From: Pseudomonadota bacterium
GTDB taxonomy: Bacteria > Pseudomonadota > Gammaproteobacteria > Burkholderiales > Burkholderiaceae
DNA length: 23,052 bases
Reading direction: 5' to 3'
Assembly: GCA_963205525.1 (NCBI GenBank)
Contig: CAUJJP010000029.1
Location: forward strand, 1-23,052
Below, one piece after another: positions 10,063-17,920 of this stretch; within the stretch, counting starts at the first letter, position 1, and each line of letters begins with the position of its first letter. The position numbers were made by a program, and so were the translations under genes. Under the pieces are notes generated by a model. That model ran no database searches. It saw only the letters and a program-made list of their open reading frames with translations, and was not told where the DNA came from.

Positions 10063-11085
10063 ATGCACAAGGAAAAACTGGCCCAGAAGATGGAGTTCCC
10101 GCCCGCCATCGAGCAGCCCAACATCTATCCGCTCTCGTGGCACCAGCACACCAAGAAGCTGGAAGAGATCTGGGACGCCTCGCGCCGCGAGGTCTGGGAC
10201 GTGAAGAAGCTCCCCTGGGACACCTTCAAGGTCGAAAAGTACACCTGGGAGCAGCGCGAGGCCATCGCCTACTGGTGGACGCTGCTGTCGGTGTTCGACG
10301 CCTCGGCGCCGCCGGTGTTCGCCAGCGCCATGATCAAGACCTACGAAGCGCATGAGGAAGACGCGGTGCGCCGCTGCTTCTTCAGCGTCACGCAGGACGA
10401 GCAGAACCACGAGCAGATGTGCGGCAGCGCCATCACCAGGCTGCTCGAGCATCCCGATCCGCTCACCTACACGCCCAAGACCGAACTGGGCAAGCGCCTG
10501 CAGAAGAACGCCAAGTGGCTCTACCACAACGGCGCACGCTACTGGACGGGCTACAAGGCCGCCGTGCCCAGGTACAGCCTGGCGGTGCTGTTCAGCTCCT
10601 TCCTGATGGGCGAGATCGCCGCCGCCACCATCTTCCACCAGATGGCCGCGGGCTGCACCGAGCCGGTGTTCAAGGAGGCCTTCCGCAACATCGGCAAGGA
10701 CGAGGGCCGCCACATGGGCATCTGCCTGGCGCTGATGGAGCGCGACTATCCCAAGCTCGACGTGTCGGACAAGCCCCTGATCACCAAGCAGATCCGCGCC
10801 GGCTACCTGTTCCTCTCGGCCGTGCTGTTCGAGCCGCCGATGGACTTCTGGGACCTGCCCGACGATTTCATCGAGAACCAGCGCGCGGGCGAGGCGGTGG
10901 CGCGCACCGCGGGCTTCGCGATCCCCGCCTACGAGGCCAAGAAGGCCAACTGGCGCGCGGCCATCCTCAACCTCAAGGGCGCGCTGGACAAGTACGGCAT
11001 CCCCTTCCCGGCGATCCCCGAGGTGGACATCACCGGGCAGGAGATCAGCGACGTGGACATGCAAGACATCATCCCGGTGTTCTGA
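10063..11085 (+). CDS. Ferritin-like diiron oxygenase of unknown substrate, embedded in the paa operon
   Basis: This 340-residue protein has two DExxH motifs, DEQNH (E113, H116) and DEGRH (E214, H217), plus a glutamate between them in MGEIAAA (E184). A first ligand could be D79 or E95. This is the pattern of ribonucleotide-reductase-R2/AurF-like or bacterial multicomponent diiron oxygenases. The histidine that AurF carries four residues before its last glutamate is absent (I210). It is not PaaA, whose motifs differ (DEAGH, EESFH). The ATG at 10063 is set by a strong GGAGGA at 10049-10054, and an earlier ATG at 10027 lacks this. The next gene is a matching 2Fe-2S flavin reductase 12 bp away, so the two probably form a two-component oxygenase. 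The substrate is unknown. Confidence 0.75.
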   Translation: MHKEKLAQKMEFPPAIEQPNIYPLSWHQHTKKLEEIWDASRREVWDVKKLPWDTFKVEKYTWEQREAIAYWWTLLSVFDASAPPVFASAMIKTYEAHEEDAVRRCFFSVTQDEQNHEQMCGSAITRLLEHPDPLTYTPKTELGKRLQKNAKWLYHNGARYWTGYKAAVPRYSLAVLFSSFLMGEIAAATIFHQMAAGCTEPVFKEAFRNIGKDEGRHMGICLALMERDYPKLDVSDKPLITKQIRAGYLFLSAVLFEPPMDFWDLPDDFIENQRAGEAVARTAGFAIPAYEAKKANWRAAILNLKGALDKYGIPFPAIPEVDITGQEISDVDMQDIIPVF

Positions 11086-11097
11086 CGACCCGCGCGC

Positions 11098-12132
11098 ATG
11101 GACCACAAGATCAAGCTCCACCCCTCGGGCCAGGAAATACCCTGGGCCGAGGGGCTCACCGCGCTCGAGGCGCTCGAGCGCACGGGCTACGCGCTGCCCA
11201 ACAACTGCCGTGCCGGCGCCTGCGGCGAGTGCAAGGTCAAGGTGCGCTCGGGCGAGTTCGACCAGGGCTTCGTGCTCGACATGGCGCTGTCGCAGGAAGA
11301 GCGCGCGGCCGGCTGCGGCCTGATGTGCATGGCCAAGCCGGTCTCCGAGGTGCTGGAGATCGAGTGGGGCACCGAGGACGCCAAGCCGCTGCTGTTCCCG
11401 ACGCGCGACGGGCAGTACGCGGTGCTGGTCGACCGCATCGCGCGCACGCCGCGCATCACCGAATTCGTGCTGCGCCCGCTGGGCGAGCCGATGCGCTTCT
11501 GGCCCGGGCAGTTCATCAAGCTGGGCGATACCTCCAGGGGCATCCCGCTGCGCTCGTACTCGCTCGCCGGCGCGCCGCAGCACGACGGCGAACTGCGCCT
11601 GCAGGTCACGCGCGTCGATGCCGCGGCCGCCGATTCGCCCGAGGGCCGCACCAGCCGCTGGCTGCACGACGAGGTGCAGCTGGGCGACCAGCTGCGCTTC
11701 TCCGGCCCGCACGGCACCTTCATCGGCGACCCGTCGGTCGACACGCCGGTGCTGTGCCTGGCGGCGGGCTCGGGCCTGGCGCCCATCCTCTCGCTCACCG
11801 AGGCGGCGCTGCGCCGGGGCTATGCCCAGCCGGTCACGCTGATGTTCTCGGCGCGCGAGGCGGCCGACCTGTACGACCTGGGCCTGATGCGCTACTGGCA
11901 GGCGCGCTACCCCAACTTCCGCTACCTGCCCACGCTCACGCGCGAGAAGAAGGAAGGCGTGCTGCAGGGGCGCATCCCGGCCATCCTCGGGCAGCACTTT
12001 CCCGACCTGAGCCGCCACAGCGTGTTCGCCGCGGGCACGCCCGGCTTCGTCGATGATTGCGTGGCGGCGGCCAAAGCGCTCGGCGCCACCGACGCGCTGA
12101 TCCATACCGAAGGATTTTTCGAGCAGCTCTAG
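11098..12132 (+). CDS. 2Fe-2S/FAD/NAD(P)H reductase, likely electron donor to the diiron oxygenase
   Basis: This 344-residue electron-transfer protein begins with a plant-type ferredoxin domain (C37, C42, C45, C77). An FAD-binding domain follows with RSYS (152-155), then an NAD(P)H-binding domain with AAGSGLAPI (222-230) and AAGTPG (311-316). The order ferredoxin-FAD-NAD matches reductases of phenol, methane and benzoate oxygenases. It is opposite to PaaE, which has its ferredoxin at the C-terminus. It follows the diiron gene by 12 bp with no good ribosome binding site, suggesting coupled translation. A role with another partner, such as the glucoseen-reductase-like group, is possible but less likely. 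Confidence 0.85.
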   Translation: MDHKIKLHPSGQEIPWAEGLTALEALERTGYALPNNCRAGACGECKVKVRSGEFDQGFVLDMALSQEERAAGCGLMCMAKPVSEVLEIEWGTEDAKPLLFPTRDGQYAVLVDRIARTPRITEFVLRPLGEPMRFWPGQFIKLGDTSRGIPLRSYSLAGAPQHDGELRLQVTRVDAAAADSPEGRTSRWLHDEVQLGDQLRFSGPHGTFIGDPSVDTPVLCLAAGSGLAPILSLTEAALRRGYAQPVTLMFSAREAADLYDLGLMRYWQARYPNFRYLPTLTREKKEGVLQGRIPAILGQHFPDLSRHSVFAAGTPGFVDDCVAAAKALGATDALIHTEGFFEQL

Positions 12133-12147
12133 AGAGAGAAGACCCCG

Positions 12148-13158
12148 ATGTACACCCAAGCCATGGATTTGATGGGCAAGGAAGCCGGCGCGCCCCAGGC
12201 CGTCGCCAGCCCCGAGGAGCAGGCGCTGCAGCAGCGCTTCGACGCGCGCATCGACGCGGGCGAGTTCATCGAGGCCAAGGACTGGCTGCCCGAGAACTAC
12301 CGCAAGACGCTGGTGCGCCAGATCAGCCAGCACGCGCACTCCGAGATCGTCGGCATGCTGCCCGAGGGCAACTGGGTGACGCGCGCGCCCACGCTCAAGC
12401 GCAAGGCCATCCTGCTGGCCAAGATCCAGGACGAGGCGGGCCACGGCCTGTACCTGTATTCCGCCGCCGAAACGCTGGGCACCTCGCGCGACCAGATGCT
12501 GGCCGCCCTGCACAGCGGCCGCGCCAAGTACAGCTCGATCTTCAACTACCCGACGCTCACCTGGGCCGACGTGGGCGTGATCGGCTGGCTGGTCGACGGC
12601 GCGGCCATCATGAACCAGGTGCCGCTGTGCCGCTGCTCCTACGGGCCGTACGCGCGCGCCATGGTGCGCATCTGCCGCGAGGAGAGCTTCCACCAGCGCC
12701 AGGGCTTCGACGCGCTGCTCACCATGGTGCAGAAGGGCACCGACGCGCAGCGCGCCATGGTGCAGGACGCGGTCAACCGCTGGTGGTGGCCGTCGCTGAT
12801 GATGTTCGGCCCGCCGGACGACCAGTCGCCCAACAGCGCGCAGTCGATGCGCTGGGGCATCAAGCGCATCTCCAACGACGAGCTGCGGCAGAAGTTCATC
12901 GACGCCTGCGTGCAGCAGGCCAGGGTGCTGGGCGTGGGCCTGCCCGACCCCGACCTGAAATGGAACGAGGAGCGCCAGGCGCACGACCACGGCGCCATCG
13001 ACTGGGACGAGTTCTGGCGCGTGGTGGGCGGCGACGGCCCGTGCAACCGCGAGCGCCTGGCCGCGCGCGTGCAGGCCTGGGACGACGGCGCCTGGGTGCG
13101 CGAGGCAGCGCTGGCGCATGCCGAAAAACAGGCGCGGCACGAGCGCGCCGCCGCATGA
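12148..13158 (+). CDS. paaA: Phenylacetyl-CoA 1,2-epoxidase catalytic subunit (PaaA)
   Basis: PaaA is the diiron subunit of the multicomponent epoxidase that adds oxygen across the ring of phenylacetyl-CoA. The 336-residue protein has the metal motifs DEAGH (E96, H99) and EESFH (E179, H182) in a ferritin-like helical bundle, with a candidate ligand E66 before the first. It also carries typical PaaA segments such as LPEGNW and [16 protein letters not shown] purine-rich AGAGAGAAG lies just upstream of the ATG. PaaA works with PaaC as a heterodimer core and receives electrons from PaaE. An 84-bp gap with a palindromic repeat separates it from paaB. Confidence 0.96.
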   Translation: MYTQAMDLMGKEAGAPQAVASPEEQALQQRFDARIDAGEFIEAKDWLPENYRKTLVRQISQHAHSEIVGMLPEGNWVTRAPTLKRKAILLAKIQDEAGHGLYLYSAAETLGTSRDQMLAALHSGRAKYSSIFNYPTLTWADVGVIGWLVDGAAIMNQVPLCRCSYGPYARAMVRICREESFHQRQGFDALLTMVQKGTDAQRAMVQDAVNRWWWPSLMMFGPPDDQSPNSAQSMRWGIKRISNDELRQKFIDACVQQARVLGVGLPDPDLKWNEERQAHDHGAIDWDEFWRVVGGDGPCNRERLAARVQAWDDGAWVREAALAHAEKQARHERAAA

Positions 13159-13187
13159 ACCTCCGCCAAAGGATTTCAATCCAAAAC

Positions 13188-13222
13188 AGCCTCCAGCGCT
13201 TGATGGACAAGCGCTAGCAGCT
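13188..13222. repeat. Dispersed palindromic repeat, copy 2, between paaA and paaB
   Basis: AGCGCTTG (13195-13202) and CAAGCGCT (13208-13215) form a perfect 8-bp stem around a 5-nt loop, with outer pairing AGC/GCT at 13188-13190 and 13220-13222. Its reverse complement aligns with the repeat at 24-56 across about 40 bases, including the loop edges and flanks. Its position within an operon, between subunit genes of one complex, is unusual. It would form a hairpin in the mRNA just before the paaB ribosome binding site. Confidence 0.75.
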
Positions 13223-13242
13223 CATATTTCGAGAGTAAAACG

Positions 13243-13545
13243 ATGACAACGCCAAGCTCCACCGCCGCCGAATGGCCCCTCTGGGAAGTGTTCGTGCGCT
13301 CCAAGGCCGGGCTCGACCACAAGCACTGCGGCAGCCTGCACGCCGCCGACGCCAAGATGGCGATCCAGATGGCGCGCGACGTCTACACCCGCCGCCAGGA
13401 GGGCACCAGCATCTGGGTGGTGCGCTCGGCCGACATCGTCGCCAGCGACCCGGCGGACAAGGACATGTACTTCGACCCCGCCGAGGACAAGGTCTACCGC
13501 CACCCCACCTTCTTCACGCTGCCGCAGGCCGTGAACCACATGTGA
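13243..13545 (+). CDS. paaB: Phenylacetyl-CoA epoxidase subunit PaaB
   Basis: PaaB is a small subunit of the ring epoxidase, required for the full complex but not itself catalytic. The 100-residue length is usual for the family. WPLWEVFVRSKAGLDHKHCG (11-30) and the AIQMARDVYTRRQEG segment are diagnostic of PaaB. The C-terminus, with YRHPTFFTLP, is also typical. A GAGAG sequence precedes the ATG. It follows the palindromic repeat and is 7 bp before paaC. Confidence 0.95.
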   Translation: MTTPSSTAAEWPLWEVFVRSKAGLDHKHCGSLHAADAKMAIQMARDVYTRRQEGTSIWVVRSADIVASDPADKDMYFDPAEDKVYRHPTFFTLPQAVNHM

Positions 13546-13552
13546 GGGCAAC

Positions 13553-14329
13553 ATGGTGCAAAGCATTCGCATTGGCAAGGAGCCGCAGGTGCAGTACGTG
13601 CTGCGCCTGGCGGACACCTGCCTGATCCTCGGCCAGCGCATCACCGAGTGGTGCGGCCACGCGCCGATCCTCGAGGAAGACATCGCGCTGTCGAACATGG
13701 CGCTCGACCTCATCGGCCAGGCGCGCGCGCTGCTCGCTCGCGCGGGCGAGCTCGACGGCCGCGGGCATGACGAAGACCAGCTCGCCTTCCTGCGCGCGGA
13801 GGGCGACTTCCTGAACGTCACCCTGGCCGAGCTGCCGCGCGGCGACTTCGCCCACACCTGCCTGCGCAACGCCATGCTGGCGACGCTGCTCAAGCTGCTG
13901 TGGCAGCGGCTCGCGGCCTCGAGCGACAGCGAACTGGCCGCCATCGCCGGCAAGGCCGTCAAGGAGGCGCGCTACCACCAGCAGCACGCGGGCGACTGGG
14001 TGGTGCGCCTGGGCGACGGCACGGACGAATCGCGCCAGCGCATCGAAAAGGCGCTGGTGCAGCTCTGGCCCTACACCGCCGAGCTGTTCACGCCGGACGC
14101 GGTGGACGAGGCCGCCAGCGCCTCGGGCCTGGGCCCGCGCTGGGCCGACCTGCAGGCGGACTGGCAGGCCGAGATGCGCGAGATCCTCGCCGCCGCCGGC
14201 CTCGCCGCGCCCGAGGGCGAGATCCGCTTTCGCTCCACCGGCAAGCTGGGCGTGCACAGCGAGCACATGGGCTACATCCTGGCTGAGATGCAGCACCTGC
14301 AGCGCTCCTACCCCGGAGGCGCGTGGTGA
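13553..14329 (+). CDS. paaC: Phenylacetyl-CoA epoxidase structural subunit PaaC
   Basis: PaaC is the ferritin-fold partner that forms the core heterodimer with PaaA but lacks the intact diiron site. The 258-residue protein has the family segments EDIALSNMALDLIGQAR (42-58), DEDQLAFLR, and KEARYHQQHAGDWVVRLGDGT (about 137-157). The ATG at 13553 is 7 bp after the paaB stop with GAGGG upstream. Its stop overlaps the paaD start in a GTGA arrangement, which implies coupled translation. Confidence 0.95.
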   Translation: MVQSIRIGKEPQVQYVLRLADTCLILGQRITEWCGHAPILEEDIALSNMALDLIGQARALLARAGELDGRGHDEDQLAFLRAEGDFLNVTLAELPRGDFAHTCLRNAMLATLLKLLWQRLAASSDSELAAIAGKAVKEARYHQQHAGDWVVRLGDGTDESRQRIEKALVQLWPYTAELFTPDAVDEAASASGLGPRWADLQADWQAEMREILAAAGLAAPEGEIRFRSTGKLGVHSEHMGYILAEMQHLQRSYPGGAW

Positions 14330-14850
14330 GCGCTCTCGAAAAGCGAGCTGCCAGCGCCCGCGTGCAGGCCGCCTGGGCCGCACTGGCCCGGGTGCAGGAC
14401 CCGGAGATCCCGGTGATCTCGCTGTGCGACCTGGGCGTGGTGCGCGACGTGCGCGAGGCCGGCGGCGTACTGGAGATCGTGCTCACCCCGACGTATTCGG
14501 GCTGCCCCGCGACCGAGGTGATCGCGCAGGACGCGCGCACCGCCGTCGAGGCGGCGGGCCTGGGGCCGGCGGCCACCGTGCTGCAGCGCGCCCCGGCCTG
14601 GACCACCGACTGGATCAGCCCCGCGGGGCGCGCGGCGCTGCGCGCATACGGCATCGCCCCGCCGGGGCCGGTGCCGCCGGAGCAGGCGCAGCCGATCTGC
14701 GTCACGCGCCGCAGGCAGCCGCCCGTGCCCTGCCCGCGCTGCGCCAGCCGCCGCACCGAGCGCATCGCGCCCTTCGGCTCCACGCCCTGCAAGGCGCTGT
14801 ACCGGTGCCTGGACTGCCGCGAGCCGTTCGAGCACTTCAAACCGATCTGA
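14326..14850 (+). CDS. paaD: PaaD, Fe-S assembly-like protein needed for epoxidase maturation
   Basis: PaaD belongs to the MIP18/DUF59 family and is thought to help assemble the metal centres of the PaaABCE complex. The 174-residue protein has DPEIP (25-29), TPTYSGCPA (54-62) with the conserved cysteine C60, and a C-terminal zinc-ribbon-like region with CPRC (136-139) and CLDC (161-164). Two GTG codons are possible starts. I chose 14326 because GGAGG (14315-14319) is 6 bases upstream and GTGA overlaps the paaC stop. The GTG at 14323 would add one residue and leave only 3 bases of spacing. Confidence 0.93.
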   Translation: MSALEKRAASARVQAAWAALARVQDPEIPVISLCDLGVVRDVREAGGVLEIVLTPTYSGCPATEVIAQDARTAVEAAGLGPAATVLQRAPAWTTDWISPAGRAALRAYGIAPPGPVPPEQAQPICVTRRRQPPVPCPRCASRRTERIAPFGSTPCKALYRCLDCREPFEHFKPI

Positions 14851-14859
14851 CCGATTTCC

Positions 14860-15945
14860 ATGAGCGTCATCTTCCATCCCCTGCGCGTGCGCGCGATCGA
14901 GCCCGACACGGCCGAGGCCGTCGTCGTCTCGTTCGAGGTGCCGCCCGAGCTGCGCGAGGTCTTCGGCTTCACCCAGGGCCAGTACCTGACGCTGCGCGCG
15001 CAGGTCGACGGGCAGGACCTGCGCCGCTCCTACTCGATCTGCGCCGGCGTGGACGACGGCGACCTGCGCGTCGGCGTGCGCCGCGTGCAGGGCGGCGCGT
15101 TCTCGCACTGGATCAACACGCGCCTGAAGGTGGGCGACAGCGTGCAGGTGATGGCGCCGCAGGGGCGCTTCTACGTGCCGCTCGACCCCGGCGCGCGCCG
15201 CCACTACCTGGGCATCGCGGGCGGCAGCGGCATCACGCCCATCCTGTCGATCATGAAGACCGTGCTCGGCCGCGAGCCGCAAAGCCGCTTCACGCTGCTG
15301 TACGCCAACCGCACGCTGCAGTCGACCATGTTCAAGGAGGAGCTCGAAGACCTGAAGAACCGCCACATGCAGCGCGTGGTGCTGCACCACGTGTTCTCGG
15401 GCGAGCCGAGCGAGGTGCCGCTGAACATGGGCCTGATGGACCGCGCCAAGGTGGGTGAATTCCTGCGCGCGCTGGTGCCCGCCGCGCGCATCGACGAGGC
15501 CTTCGTCTGCGGGCCGTTCCAGATGAACGACGAGGCGCAGGACGCGCTGCTGGCCGCGGGCGTGCCCGAGGAGCGCGTGCACGTCGAGCGCTTCGGCGTG
15601 GCGCTGCAGGCCGGCGAGAAGGTCGGCGCCGTGGAGCACCGCGCCGCCGAAGGCGACGCCGAGCGCGCCAGCATCACCATCGTGCGCGACGGGCTGCGGC
15701 GCGAGTTCGGCTTCTCCCGGGAGCAGGCGAGCATCCTCGACGCCGCCTCGGCCGCCGGGCTGGAGGTGCCGTTCTCCTGCACCTCGGGCGTCTGCGGCAC
15801 CTGCCGCGCCAAGCGGCTGGAAGGCGAGGTGCGCATGGAGCGCAACTTCGCGCTCGACAAGGCCGACCTCGCGGCCGGCTTCGTCCTCACCTGCCAGTGC
15901 CGCCCGCTCACGCCGCGCGTCGTGCTCTCGTTCGACGAGCGCTAG
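14860..15945 (+). CDS. paaE: Phenylacetyl-CoA epoxidase reductase subunit PaaE
   Basis: PaaE passes electrons from NADPH through FAD and a 2Fe-2S cluster to the PaaA diiron site. The 361-residue protein has the FAD motif RSYS (56-59), the nucleotide-binding segment GIAGGSGITPI (118-128), and a C-terminal plant-type ferredoxin domain with C307, C312, C315 and C345. The length and domain order are normal for PaaE. It starts 9 bp after paaD and is followed 39 bp later by the TetR gene. Confidence 0.96.
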   Translation: MSVIFHPLRVRAIEPDTAEAVVVSFEVPPELREVFGFTQGQYLTLRAQVDGQDLRRSYSICAGVDDGDLRVGVRRVQGGAFSHWINTRLKVGDSVQVMAPQGRFYVPLDPGARRHYLGIAGGSGITPILSIMKTVLGREPQSRFTLLYANRTLQSTMFKEELEDLKNRHMQRVVLHHVFSGEPSEVPLNMGLMDRAKVGEFLRALVPAARIDEAFVCGPFQMNDEAQDALLAAGVPEERVHVERFGVALQAGEKVGAVEHRAAEGDAERASITIVRDGLRREFGFSREQASILDAASAAGLEVPFSCTSGVCGTCRAKRLEGEVRMERNFALDKADLAAGFVLTCQCRPLTPRVVLSFDER

Positions 15946-15984
15946 GCGCGCACCCAGCAAGCGCCAAACAAGGAAATCACCCCG

Positions 15985-16641
15985 ATGTCACGAGGCCGCG
16001 CCGCAGGCTACGAGGATCAGCGAGAGCTGATCCTGCGCCACGCCGCGCGGCTGTTCGCCGAACGCGGCTACCCCGGCACCTCGATGAACGAGGTGGCGCA
16101 GGCCTGCGGCCTGTCCAAGCCCGCGCTCTACCACTACTTCCGCGACAAGTACGACCTGCTGGTGCACATCGCCGAGAGCCACATCGTGCGGCTGCGGACG
16201 CTGGTGACGGAGGTCGCCGCGCAGGGCCTGGCGCCCGAGGAGCGGCTGCGCGGGCTGATCGGCCGCTTCGTGCGCGAGTACGCGCAGGCGCGCTACGCCC
16301 ACCGCGTGCTCACCGAGGACGTGAAGTTCCTGCGGCCCGAGGACGCCGAGCGCATCCTCGGCACCGAGCGCGCCGTGGTCGCGGCCTTCGCCGGCACCAT
16401 CGCCGAGCTCTGGCCGCACGTCGGCCAGGCGCAGCTGGCCAAGCCCACGACCATGCTGCTGTTCGGCATGATCAACTGGATGTTCACCTGGTTCCGGCCC
16501 GATGGCGGCCTCGATTACGAGGCCATGGCACCCATCGTCGCCGATCTGTTCTGTGGCGGCGTGCCCCTGGTGAAGGCACCCCCCGCCCGGAAGGCGCCGC
16601 GCCAGCCTGCGCGCCGCGCCAGGCAGGCCAAGGCAGGGTAG
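15985..16641 (+). CDS. paaR: TetR-family regulator, probable repressor of the paa operon (PaaR)
   Basis: This 218-residue protein has an N-terminal TetR helix-turn-helix (about residues 32-52, with NEVAQACGLSKPALYHYF) and a C-terminal ligand-binding helical domain with a TetR_C-like WMFTWFRPDGGL segment. In related paa clusters a TetR protein represses the operon and is released by phenylacetyl-CoA. That role is inferred here from position and from the palindrome between paaN and paaG. It is the distal gene, co-oriented with the catabolic genes, so autoregulation is expected. The last ~22 residues are an unusual Lys/Arg/Pro/Ala-rich basic tail. A GGAAA ribosome binding site precedes the ATG. 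Confidence 0.85.
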   Translation: MSRGRAAGYEDQRELILRHAARLFAERGYPGTSMNEVAQACGLSKPALYHYFRDKYDLLVHIAESHIVRLRTLVTEVAAQGLAPEERLRGLIGRFVREYAQARYAHRVLTEDVKFLRPEDAERILGTERAVVAAFAGTIAELWPHVGQAQLAKPTTMLLFGMINWMFTWFRPDGGLDYEAMAPIVADLFCGGVPLVKAPPARKAPRQPARRARQAKAG

Positions 16642-16736
16642 CCCCCGATTGGCGCCCGCCCGCAACCTGCCGCACCATCCCCCACCCGCGAACCTTCGCA
16701 TTCCATTTCAACCACCTCGACAGAAGGAGACTTCCC

Positions 16737-17891
16737 ATGAAAAAACACTGGATCACCGTGGCCCTCGCCACCGCCGGGCTGATGGGCGCCAGCGGCGCGG
16801 CGCTGGCCGACGTCAACGTCGGCGTCACCATCTCGACCACCGGGCCGGCCGCCTCGCTCGGCATTCCGCAGAAGAACACCATCGCGCTGATGCCGCACAC
16901 CATCGCGGGCGAGAAGATCAACTACATCGTGCTCGACGACGGCTCCGACACCACCGCCGGCGTGACCAACGCGCGCAAGCTGATCAGCGAGAACAACGTG
17001 GACATCATCCTCGGCTCGAGCACCACGCCGGTGTCGCTGGCGATGATCGACGTCGCCGCCGAAGCCAAGACACCGATGATCTCGGTGGCCGCCTCGGCCA
17101 AGATCGTCGAGCCCGTGGACGCCAAGCGCCACTGGGTCTTCAAGACGCCGCAGAACGACATCATGATGTCGCTCGCGATCGCCGAGCACATGGCCAACGC
17201 GGGCGTCAAGACGGTGGGCTTCATCGGCTTCGCCGACGCCTACGGCGAAGGCTGGGCGCAGGAGTTCCAGAAGGCCGTCGACCTGAAGAAGATCAGGATC
17301 GTGGCCAGCGAGCGCTATGCCCGCACCGACACCTCGGTGACCGGTCAGGCGCTCAAGATCATGGCGGCCAAGCCCGACGCGGTGCTGATCGCCGGCTCGG
17401 GCACGCCCGCGGCACTGCCGCAGACCGCGCTCAAGAAGATCGGCTACAAGGGCAAGTACTACCAGACGCACGGCGTGGCCAACAACGACTTCCTGCGCGT
17501 CGGCGGCAAGGACGTGGAAGGCACCATCCTGCCCGCGGGCCCGGTGCTCGTGGCCGACCAGCTGCCCGCGTCCAACCCGGTGCGCGCCTCGGCCCTCACC
17601 TACGTGAACGCCTATGAGAAGGCCTACGGCAAGGGCAGCGTCTCCACCTTCGGCGCGCACGGCTGGGACGCGGGCGTATTGATGACCGCCGCCGTGCCCG
17701 CGGCGCTCAAGAAGGCCAAGCCCGGCACGCCCGAGTTCCGCGCCGCGCTGCGCGACGCGATCGAGGGCCTCAAGGAAGTGCCCGGCGCACACGGCATCTT
17801 CACCATGTCGCCGACCGACCACCTCGGCCTGGATCAGCGCGCGCGCGTGATGGTGACGATCGAAAACGGCAAGTGGAAGTACCTGCCCTGA
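16737..17891 (+). CDS. Periplasmic ABC transporter substrate-binding protein, branched-chain amino acid/aromatic type
   Basis: This 384-residue protein has a signal peptide (MKK, a hydrophobic stretch, and a likely cut after ALA24) with no lipobox, so it should be a soluble periplasmic receptor. The mature part, from NVGVTISTTGPAASLG onward, is of the LivJ/LivK (Peripla_BP_6) type. Related proteins near aromatic catabolic genes bind aromatic acids, and its place at the end of the paa operon suggests phenylacetate or a related compound. No permease or ATPase gene follows; the next genes are convergent. An AGAAGGAGA ribosome binding site lies just upstream. The 95-bp gap after paaR may hold a promoter, but none is clear. 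Confidence 0.88.
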   Translation: MKKHWITVALATAGLMGASGAALADVNVGVTISTTGPAASLGIPQKNTIALMPHTIAGEKINYIVLDDGSDTTAGVTNARKLISENNVDIILGSSTTPVSLAMIDVAAEAKTPMISVAASAKIVEPVDAKRHWVFKTPQNDIMMSLAIAEHMANAGVKTVGFIGFADAYGEGWAQEFQKAVDLKKIRIVASERYARTDTSVTGQALKIMAAKPDAVLIAGSGTPAALPQTALKKIGYKGKYYQTHGVANNDFLRVGGKDVEGTILPAGPVLVADQLPASNPVRASALTYVNAYEKAYGKGSVSTFGAHGWDAGVLMTAAVPAALKKAKPGTPEFRAALRDAIEGLKEVPGAHGIFTMSPTDHLGLDQRARVMVTIENGKWKYLP

Positions 17892-17893
17892 CG

Positions 17894-17916
17894 GGGCGGC
17901 GGTAACCGGCCCGCCC
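17894..17916. terminator. Possible bidirectional hairpin between convergent operons
   Basis: GGGCGG (17894-17899) pairs with CCGCCC (17911-17916), and CGG (17900-17902) pairs with CCG (17906-17908) across a TAA loop, leaving a 2-nt bulge. It fills the 29-bp gap between the binding-protein stop and the copCD stop. There is no T-run on either side, so intrinsic termination is uncertain. Confidence 0.35.
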
Positions 17917-17920
17917 GGCT

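Noticed and set aside
10063..11085. Assigning the diiron protein as PaaA or as AurF
   Set aside because: A bona fide PaaA lies downstream with different motifs, and the third histidine of AurF has no counterpart at the expected place.
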